Assembly (NCBI GenBank): GCA_934747325.1
Contig: CAKVGW010000005.1
Span: forward strand, 1-49,716
Direction of reading: 5' to 3'
Origin: an uncultured Candidatus Melainabacteria bacterium
GTDB lineage: Bacteria > Cyanobacteriota > Vampirovibrionia > Gastranaerophilales > Gastranaerophilaceae
Length of the DNA: 49,716 bases
A program made the position numbers and the translations under genes. A model generated the notes under the pieces. The model was not told the origin of the DNA and did no database searches. It saw nothing but the letters and a program-made list of their open reading frames with translations. Below are positions 1 to 5,830 of this stretch, in pieces (position 1 is the stretch's first letter; each line of letters begins with the position of its first letter).

Positions 1-426
1 GTAACAGGTGTTGTTAAAATTTCTGACTTAGAATTATTTGACGTTAATAGTTATGAATTATCAGATAAGGGTAAAAAATATTTAGACAAATTTGCGCCTG
101 CTTATTTAAATTCTATATTTTCAAACGGTTATTTAAACCAAAATATAGAAAGAATAATCATTCAAGGTCATACTGATTCACAGACTTTTAAAGGCAAATA
201 TTCTGCCGACGAACAATATATGAAAAATATGGATTTGAGCCTTAAACGTGCTTATGCAGTTGCGAATTATATGACAAATACACCTTACAATAAAGCTAAT
301 GGAAATCGTTTGCGCAAAATGATAATTGTAGAAGGCGCAAGTTTTTCGACTCCTATCCTTGTTAACGGAAAAGAAGACTTTGGAAAAAGCAGAAGAGTTG
401 AATTAAAAGTTGTTTTAAAGAAGTAA
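1..426 (+). CDS. OmpA/MotB-type C-terminal domain protein (5' end outside window)
   Basis: The frame is open from base 1 to the stop at 424-426, so the gene starts upstream and only about 141 C-terminal residues are visible. The visible part reads as an OmpA/MotB-like peptidoglycan-binding domain. It has a strand ending in IIIQGHTDSQ, the typical NxxLS-like helix region reading LSLKRAYAVANYM, and a final RRVELKVVL strand that matches the family's end. Such domains hold outer-membrane, motor or adhesin proteins to the cell wall. What the N-terminal part does cannot be seen. An internal ATG at 220 is not the true start, because the conserved domain begins before it. Confidence 0.75.
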   Translation, partial: VTGVVKISDLELFDVNSYELSDKGKKYLDKFAPAYLNSIFSNGYLNQNIERIIIQGHTDSQTFKGKYSADEQYMKNMDLSLKRAYAVANYMTNTPYNKANGNRLRKMIIVEGASFSTPILVNGKEDFGKSRRVELKVVLKK

Positions 427-428
427 AT

Positions 429-1193
429 TTATTTCTTACCGAAGCCGGTCAAATCTTTAATAACTTCTCCTGCAATAATTAAACCTACGGTTGATGGAAC
501 AAACGCGTTACTTCCGGGAATTTGGCGTCTAGCTGTACATTTTCTAACCGTTCCGGGCGGACAAACACAATGTTTTTTACAGCTGATTTCTATATCATTG
601 TTTGGTTTGATTGGAATTTCTTTAGAATAAACAACCTTAACTTTTCTGATTCTTCTTTTTTTAAGTTCTTGTCTTATAACTTTTGCAAGCGGACAAACTG
701 AAGTTTTAGAAATATCCGCAACTTCAAACGCTGTAGCGTCCATTTTGTTACCTGCGCCCATTGAAGATATTACAGGAACTCCTGCTTTTTTAGAACGTTC
801 TATAATTTCTAATTTGCCAACGACTGTATCAATCGCATCAACGACATAATCGTAGCCTGTAAAATCAAACTCTTCTGCATTTTCAGGAGTATAAAACATT
901 TTATAAGTATTAACAATAGCATTCGGATTAATATCTAAGATTCTCGCCTTTGCTACATCAACTTTGTATTTTCCGACAGTGCTTCTTAATGCAAAAATTT
1001 GACGATTAATATTCGTAATGCAAATTTTATCGTCATCAATTAAATCAAAAGTACCTATTCCGCTTCTTGCAAGAGCTTCTACTGTATAACCGCCAACTCC
1101 GCCTACCCCAAACACAGCAACACGAGCGGACGCTAATTTTTCAATCCCCTCGTGACCGATTAAAAGTTCTGTTCTTGAAAATTGGTTAAGCAT
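429..1193 (-). CDS. tcdA: tRNA threonylcarbamoyladenosine dehydratase (TcdA/CsdL, ThiF superfamily)
   Basis: E1-like enzyme that, in this family, uses ATP to cyclise t6A37 of ANN-decoding tRNAs to ct6A. The nucleotide-binding glycine motif VFGVGGVGGYTVEAL lies near the N-terminus, followed by DDDKICITNINRQ. The middle segment VISSMGAGNKMDATAFEVAD is characteristic of TcdA rather than ThiF or MoeB. A C-terminal cluster of cysteines (CKKHCVCPPGTVRKC) is unusual and could bind metal. The frame extends to 1223, but ATG 1193 has GGAG six bases upstream and begins just after the secG stop, so I take it as the start. It is the last gene of an operon behind the Nudix gene and secG. Confidence 0.85.
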   Translation of the reverse strand: MLNQFSRTELLIGHEGIEKLASARVAVFGVGGVGGYTVEALARSGIGTFDLIDDDKICITNINRQIFALRSTVGKYKVDVAKARILDINPNAIVNTYKMFYTPENAEEFDFTGYDYVVDAIDTVVGKLEIIERSKKAGVPVISSMGAGNKMDATAFEVADISKTSVCPLAKVIRQELKKRRIRKVKVVYSKEIPIKPNNDIEISCKKHCVCPPGTVRKCTARRQIPGSNAFVPSTVGLIIAGEVIKDLTGFGKK

Positions 1194-1206
1194 TTTATGC
1201 TCCAAA

Positions 1207-1431
1207 TTATTTGATAATACCAAAACCTAATAAAAATACACAAATTACAAATACAAGAGCAACAATACCTGTTAATTTATTTAAGCCCTTTTCTGCACTC
1301 TTTTGTGAAGAAAACATTTGCGCTGCATTACCTATTCCTGCGATTCCGTCACCTTTAGGTGAATGCATAAGAATTAATACGATTAGTAATAGTGCGGATA
1401 AAACCTGCAAAGTCCAAAAAAATGTTAACAT
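1207..1431 (-). CDS. secG: Preprotein translocase subunit SecG
   Basis: A 74-residue protein with the SecG layout: a first membrane helix (about residues 5-22), a cytoplasmic loop reading MHSPKGDGIAGIGNAAQMFSS, and a second helix (about 53-72). SecG assists SecYEG-dependent protein export in the inner membrane. The start has GGAG five bases upstream. The first seven bases overlap the end of the upstream Nudix-family gene, so the two are probably translationally coupled. tcdA follows after about 13 bases. Confidence 0.9.
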   Translation of the reverse strand: MLTFFWTLQVLSALLLIVLILMHSPKGDGIAGIGNAAQMFSSQKSAEKGLNKLTGIVALVFVICVFLLGFGIIK

Positions 1432-2105
1432 TTAGTCTCCTTTTTTATGAAATGCGCCCTTTTTGAATTTAATTTTATATTATCAAATGTATAAAGTCTA
1501 GCCGGACGCTTGGATGATGATTTAGAAAATTCGTTCAATTCTCTTAAACCATCAGTTGTAATAACTTTCTTTCTGAAATTACGTTTATCAAGCTTTTTCT
1601 GCATAATCATTTCATAAGCTTTTTGCATTTCAGTCAGAGTAAATTTTTCATTTAATAATTGATATGCCACAGGACACATTTCCAAACGTTCTCTTGTACG
1701 TTTTAGAGAATATTCAATAATTTCCTTGTGGTCGAATGCTAGAGGTGGTAAGTCAAATACTTTGTGCCAAGCCAAATCAGGAGTTGTAACTACGTTAAAA
1801 TCCTCTGCCCTGATTAGTGCAAAATAAGCACAAGTAATTACACGAGACACAGGGTGACGAAGCGGATCGCCAAATGTGTAAAGCTGTTCAAGATAAATGT
1901 TATCAACATTAGTTTTTTCTTTAAGAACGCGCATTGCGGCTTCATCAAGATTCTCAGACATTCTAACATATCCACCCGGAATTGCCCATTTATCTTTGAA
2001 CGGTTCATTGCTACGTTTTACAAGCAATACTTGTAACGCGTCATCTTTAATTGTCAAAATAACAATATCGACAGTAATCTCGTGTGTCTTAATTTCGTTA
2101 AACAT
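1425..2105 (-). CDS. Nudix-domain protein with C-terminal winged-helix-like part (NrtR-like regulator or Nudix hydrolase)
   Basis: A 226-residue protein. Residues about 10-140 form a Nudix fold (VDIVILTIKDDALQVLLVKR, then WAIPGGYV). The Nudix box is degraded: after GGYVRMSENLDEAAM comes RVLKEKTNV, where active enzymes have RE and EE pairs. Residues about 150-226 (FTLTEMQKAYEMIMQKKLDK, FRKKV) match the winged-helix tail of NrtR-type regulators of NAD metabolism, where a damaged Nudix box senses rather than hydrolyses a nucleotide. An ADP-ribose-sensing repressor is therefore plausible, but no NAD genes are adjacent. It is the first gene of the operon with secG and tcdA. Confidence 0.7.
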   Translation of the reverse strand: MFNEIKTHEITVDIVILTIKDDALQVLLVKRSNEPFKDKWAIPGGYVRMSENLDEAAMRVLKEKTNVDNIYLEQLYTFGDPLRHPVSRVITCAYFALIRAEDFNVVTTPDLAWHKVFDLPPLAFDHKEIIEYSLKRTRERLEMCPVAYQLLNEKFTLTEMQKAYEMIMQKKLDKRNFRKKVITTDGLRELNEFSKSSSKRPARLYTFDNIKLNSKRAHFIKKETKC

Positions 2106-2177
2106 TTATCACCTCTAGGATAATTGTATAATAAAGAATAAAAAAATGTAATAACTCATCTTAAGAATAAGTGTATT

Positions 2178-2205
2178 TTGTTACAATTATTTTTTATAGT
2201 ATAAA
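2178..2205 (+). promoter_or_regulatory. Candidate promoter for the CHAP-domain gene
   Basis: TTGTTA at 2178-2183 and TATAAA at 2200-2205, 16 bases apart, lie about 85 bases before the ATG at 2290. A second AT-rich candidate -10 (TATACT at about 2261) is closer to the gene. Which one is used cannot be decided from sequence. Confidence 0.4.
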
Positions 2206-2289
2206 ATTTTTGACGTAAAAAGTTAAGTAATGTTACAAAAAGTCAATTTTCACTATTCTATATACTTTATATAGTTAGGATATTAAGTC

Positions 2290-3063
2290 ATGACGTTTAT
2301 TAATAATTTTTCAAATCTGAATATGGGCAACTTTATGTCCGGATGGAACAATTGGTTCTCTCCGACTTTTTCGTGCTCATTTATGCCTTCATTCTTTGAT
2401 TTGAGTGCCTTTACAACGATGTTTAACGACTGGAGTTTTCCATCCTTTAACAACTTCAGTATGCCATCATTGTTTAGTTTCACACCAATGAATACGTTTG
2501 ATATGACATTTAATAACAATAATATTTGGGATAATGTGTCTTGGAACAATGCTGCGCCTACTTTTAATGCCGGTTGGAATAGCGGTATCGGTGATAGTTT
2601 TACACTTACGAATAAAAATAAAGCAAAATTTTCGATGCAAGGTTACAATGCAAGCGCCGGAGAAAGATTAGCAAATCTGGCAATGAAAAATAGGAGTTTT
2701 GTAATAGATCCTAATTCAAAAAGAGTCACTTCACAAAGAAAACCTGCAAATAAATTTACAAGTAATTGTGCGTTATATGTTAAAGCTGCAATTAGAGATG
2801 CCGGTTTAGGTGCTTATAAGAGTGGTCATGGTTATCAAATGGCTGGTATATTACGCAAAAATAGTCACTTTAAGGAAATTTCTCCTAATAGTGTAAACGT
2901 AAAAGAACTTCCGGCTGGCTGCGTCATTGTATTTGATAGAGGAATGTATAAATATTCAGATGATTATGGACACGTAGAAATTACCACAGGTGACGGAAGA
3001 GGTGTGTCCGATGGTGTTACCACGAATTTACGAAAACCAAGTGCAATATTCATACCTGTTTAA
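2290..3063 (+). CDS. CHAP/NlpC-P60-like amidase domain protein with aromatic- and Asn-rich N-terminus
   Basis: A 257-residue protein in two parts. Residues 1 to about 105 are rich in F, N, W, M and S with almost no charge, and there is no signal peptide. Residues about 120-257 resemble a CHAP amidase/peptidase: SNCALYVKAAIRDAG puts the likely nucleophile at C160, and YGHVEITTGDGRGVSDG puts the likely base at H228 with E230. CHAP domains cleave peptidoglycan peptides or amides. How a protein without a signal peptide would reach the wall is unclear. The weak ribosome site AGGATAT precedes the ATG. The gene converges on uppS with six bases between the two stops. Confidence 0.65.
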   Translation: MTFINNFSNLNMGNFMSGWNNWFSPTFSCSFMPSFFDLSAFTTMFNDWSFPSFNNFSMPSLFSFTPMNTFDMTFNNNNIWDNVSWNNAAPTFNAGWNSGIGDSFTLTNKNKAKFSMQGYNASAGERLANLAMKNRSFVIDPNSKRVTSQRKPANKFTSNCALYVKAAIRDAGLGAYKSGHGYQMAGILRKNSHFKEISPNSVNVKELPAGCVIVFDRGMYKYSDDYGHVEITTGDGRGVSDGVTTNLRKPSAIFIPV

Positions 3064-3069
3064 TTTATA

Positions 3070-3777
3070 TTATGCGCCAAATCTGCGGTTTCTGCGTTTG
3101 TATTCAATCACACAATCAGCAAGAGTTTGTTTATCAAATTCAGGCCAAAATTTTTGAAGCACAATAAATTCTGAATAAGCAATCTGCCACAATAAATAAT
3201 TTGAAATTCTCATTTCTCCGCCGGTTCTGATTAATAAATCAGGATCAGGAATATTTGCAGTATACAAATGTTTAGAAATTGTTTCTTCCGTTATATTATC
3301 TGTTTCGCCTGATGCAACTATTTCACGCACAGCATGTACAATTTCATCACGAGAGCCATAATTGAATGCGATTTGTAAATTAACGCCCGTATTATTTTTT
3401 GTTGTTTCTACAGAATGATTTAAAATTTCCTGTAATTTAGCACTTAATTTTGTTGTATCTCCGATAAATGAAATTACAACATTATTTTCGTGCATTTCTT
3501 TTAATTCGTTTTTAAGAGTTTGTCCCAATAAATCCATCAAGAAATTAACTTCTTCCGGCTTTCTGTTCCAATTTTCAGTAGAAAACGCGTAAACAGTCAG
3601 GTATTTTATACCAAAATCATCGCAGGCACGCATTGTTGCTTTTAGTGAATCAACGCCTTTTTTATGCCCGAAAGCTGACGGCAAATTTCTTTCTTTTGCC
3701 CAACGTCTGTTGCCATCCATAATTATAGCTACGTGTTTTAAATCACATTCTTCAACAATCTTTTTTATATCTTCCAT
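3070..3777 (-). CDS. uppS: Isoprenyl transferase (undecaprenyl diphosphate synthase family)
   Basis: A cis-prenyltransferase of 235 residues, normal for the family, which makes the C55 lipid carrier for cell-wall synthesis from farnesyl diphosphate and isopentenyl diphosphate. The catalytic Asp lies in the signature HVAIIMDGNRRWA (residues about 15-27). The later motifs YLTVYAFSTENWNR and LLIRTGGEMRISNYLLWQ are also present, including the paired arginines that bind diphosphate. It is probably cotranscribed with the M14 and M16 genes upstream, from which a gap of about 105 bases carrying repeat hairpins separates it. Confidence 0.93.
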   Translation of the reverse strand: MEDIKKIVEECDLKHVAIIMDGNRRWAKERNLPSAFGHKKGVDSLKATMRACDDFGIKYLTVYAFSTENWNRKPEEVNFLMDLLGQTLKNELKEMHENNVVISFIGDTTKLSAKLQEILNHSVETTKNNTGVNLQIAFNYGSRDEIVHAVREIVASGETDNITEETISKHLYTANIPDPDLLIRTGGEMRISNYLLWQIAYSEFIVLQKFWPEFDKQTLADCVIEYKRRNRRFGA

Positions 3778-3795
3778 TTTTATTTCCTAAGTTTT

Positions 3796-3865
3796 GTTGG
3801 GCTGAAAACCCAACCTACATTTATCGCGTGTTCCCTCTCCTCGGGGGAGGGTTAGGGTGGGGGCT
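3796..3865. repeat. Two short dispersed palindromic repeats between the M14 gene and uppS
   Basis: At 3796-3818 there is a palindrome GTTGGGCTGAAAACCCAAC followed by CTAC. A close copy is at 16357-16380 and a related one (TAGACTGAAGTCTA) at 38374-38394. At 3833-3864 a GC-rich hairpin (CCCTCTCC, loop, GGGGGAGGG) is followed by TTAGGGTGGGGG. It resembles the reverse complement of 12135-12166. The base composition is very different from the AT-rich flanks. Confidence 0.7.
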
Positions 3866-3882
3866 TATTTCCCCATATCCCA

Positions 3883-4494
3883 TTATAATTTTTCCAACAT
3901 TCTAAAAATTTCAAACATCGGTTTTCTAAGCTCTTTTACATCAATTTCTTCATCCAATTCTAAAGTTATTGTAGGAATATTTTTTTCTATTCCCGCCCAA
4001 GTGCCGAAACTCCCCGGAGTAGGATATCCGATAGATGACTCGACAGGATAGTTAATAATTTCAGAAATCTTTTCTGCAATTTCTAGTGCGTCACCATCGT
4101 AGTTTACGACTTTATATGGCGCATGTAAAGTTAAAATAAATTTAGGTTTATATTTTTCAATGATTTCAACCAAAAACTTTGTTTCAATTTCGCTTGCAGG
4201 AGAATTTCCACCAAAAAATTCGTTTTTCTCCGTTAATTCCCAATTCTTTGTCGGGAAATTTCTGTTTATATCAACTCCGTTAGAATTTACTCTTGTTTTT
4301 GCCTTAACTCCATCAGGGTTTACACAAGGCACAAACATTAGTTTTGTATCAGTATTTAATTTAATATATTCATTAATCAAATGCTCGCCTTGAGGCTCAT
4401 CACCGTGCATGCAACCCAACACAAGAACTGAATTATGTTCTTTGTTCATAAAAAGATTGATTGAGTTACCTTGCGCTGTTTTAACCATCTTCAA
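3883..4494 (-). CDS. M14-family zinc carboxypeptidase, MpaA-like murein peptide amidase
   Basis: A compact 203-residue M14 enzyme. The zinc ligands are visible: H30 and E33 in GCMHGDEPQGE and H124 in LTLHAPYK. The likely catalytic Glu is E179 in TITLELDEE, and the conserved VNPDGV and NRNFPTKNW segments bind substrate. Its size and lack of a signal peptide suit the cytoplasmic MpaA type, which releases meso-diaminopimelate from murein peptides during recycling. Substrate choice is inference. The start is four bases after the M16 stop, so the two are probably an operon. Confidence 0.8.
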   Translation of the reverse strand: MKMVKTAQGNSINLFMNKEHNSVLVLGCMHGDEPQGEHLINEYIKLNTDTKLMFVPCVNPDGVKAKTRVNSNGVDINRNFPTKNWELTEKNEFFGGNSPASEIETKFLVEIIEKYKPKFILTLHAPYKVVNYDGDALEIAEKISEIINYPVESSIGYPTPGSFGTWAGIEKNIPTITLELDEEIDVKELRKPMFEIFRMLEKL

Positions 4495-4498
4495 TCCC

Positions 4499-5695
4499 TT
4501 ATGGTTTTATAATTGATAATACATAATCATCGGTGAAATACTTATTAGCGCACTCTTGCAACTGTTCGCTTGTAACAGCTTTTAATTGTGCAATAACTTC
4601 TTTTTGGTATTCAAAAGGTTTACCCATAATTGAATAATAAGCCATCATATTTGCTTGTTGAGCGTTCGTTTCGCTAATAAATTGTTGCTTCCCGATTAAA
4701 TTGTTCTTTGCGTTATGCAACTCTTCTTCACCAACAGGAATATTTTTAATTTTTTCGATTTCTTCTTTAAATCCGTTTATAGAAGTTTCAATGTTGCCGG
4801 GTTCAGTTCCTATATAAATGCTAAATACGGCTGACTTTTTGTGAGTTTCGTAAGCTGTTCTTACTGTGTATGCTAATCCTTTTTTCTCTCTTAACTCCAA
4901 AAATAATCTTGAAGAAAGTCCGCTGGCACCTAGAATTACGTTTAATAACATAATAGCGGGATAATCCTTGTCCCCGATTGTTGGAACGCGCCATCCTTGT
5001 AGAATTTGCGCTTGATTAGCGTCAGGTTTAATTATTTCGCTATATTCTTGTGACAAAGCTTTCGGTGTCGGAATTTTAGACTCTATTTCAATTGATGCAG
5101 GAAGTTCACCTAAATATTTTTCTACAAGTTTTTCATCTACATCACCAACAAGAGCCAATGTTTTTCTGCTGTTATTTAAAATTTGTTTGTAAGAATTGAT
5201 TACATCTTCTTGTTTTACGTTGTCAATTTCATCAAGAATTTTTGTATAACTATTTCCGTAAAAATGGTTTTTATAGATAGTTTTTGTAAACAAATCAGAC
5301 ACTTTAACTTTAGCAGAATCTAATTCTGCCATAAGTTCGCCTTTTAGCATTTGTCTTTCTTTTTCAAATTCTTGAAAAGTTGTATTCAATATAATATCTT
5401 GCAAAATAGATAATGCAAGTTCAAAATCTTCGTTTAAACAAACAAATCTGAATCTTAAATAATCAGACTTCATTTCAGAGCTTAATTCAATTGCGTTTTC
5501 ATCTAAAATAGATGAAAGTTCTTCTGAGGTGTATTTTTTTGTTCCCTTCAAAAGAAGTCGATTCATCATTGTGTATTCACCCGCATTTTTTTCAGCGTTT
5601 GTAATTGTAAAATTAAGAGTTAATGCAACTCTCGGAGTATTTTCATTCTTTTTAAAACAAGCTCTTATCTTATTAGTTAATTCAAATTCTTTCAT
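4499..5695 (-). CDS. M16-family peptidase-like protein lacking the HxxEH zinc motif
   Basis: A 398-residue two-domain M16-like protein. Where active members have GLAHFLEHMLFKGT, this one reads GEYTMMNRLLLKGTKKYTSE, so the inverted zinc motif HxxEH is absent. The second half keeps family hallmarks, including GASGLSSRLFLELREKKGLA and YTVRTAYE, which supply the Arg/Tyr substrate-binding pair. This is the pattern of the non-catalytic partner in paired M16 systems. No active partner lies in the window. It is the first gene of a minus-strand run with the M14 enzyme and uppS. Confidence 0.75.
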   Translation of the reverse strand: MKEFELTNKIRACFKKNENTPRVALTLNFTITNAEKNAGEYTMMNRLLLKGTKKYTSEELSSILDENAIELSSEMKSDYLRFRFVCLNEDFELALSILQDIILNTTFQEFEKERQMLKGELMAELDSAKVKVSDLFTKTIYKNHFYGNSYTKILDEIDNVKQEDVINSYKQILNNSRKTLALVGDVDEKLVEKYLGELPASIEIESKIPTPKALSQEYSEIIKPDANQAQILQGWRVPTIGDKDYPAIMLLNVILGASGLSSRLFLELREKKGLAYTVRTAYETHKKSAVFSIYIGTEPGNIETSINGFKEEIEKIKNIPVGEEELHNAKNNLIGKQQFISETNAQQANMMAYYSIMGKPFEYQKEVIAQLKAVTSEQLQECANKYFTDDYVLSIIKP

Positions 5696-5730
5696 AACGT
5701 TATTAAAACATAAAAAATCGAATTTGTAAA

Positions 5731-5766
5731 AAAGTTAATGGTGCAAATTTTTGCACCATTAACTTT
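5731..5766. promoter_or_regulatory. Palindrome between divergent genes, candidate operator or leader hairpin
   Basis: A perfect 17-base inverted repeat with a two-base centre (arms 5731-5747 and 5750-5766, core GGTGCAAATTTTTGCACC) lies between the divergent M16-like gene and the acidic HerA-like gene. A related imperfect palindrome (GGGTGCAATTTTTTGCATC, 10721-10740) lies between the divergent DUF3326 and purB genes. A half copy (ATGGTGCAAATTTG) is near 37470 upstream of the LysM gene. The divergent placement fits an operator better than a terminator. Confidence 0.5.
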
Positions 5767-5830
5767 ATTAAGATTAACAATTTGTTACAAAAATAATATT
5801 TTAAAAGCATGTTCATGGTAGTATTTCAAT

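Noticed and set aside
5731..5766. Palindrome read as a terminator
   Set aside because: It lies between divergent genes, with no gene ending nearby. A T run exists only on the side leading into the M16-like gene, so operator or leader use is likelier.
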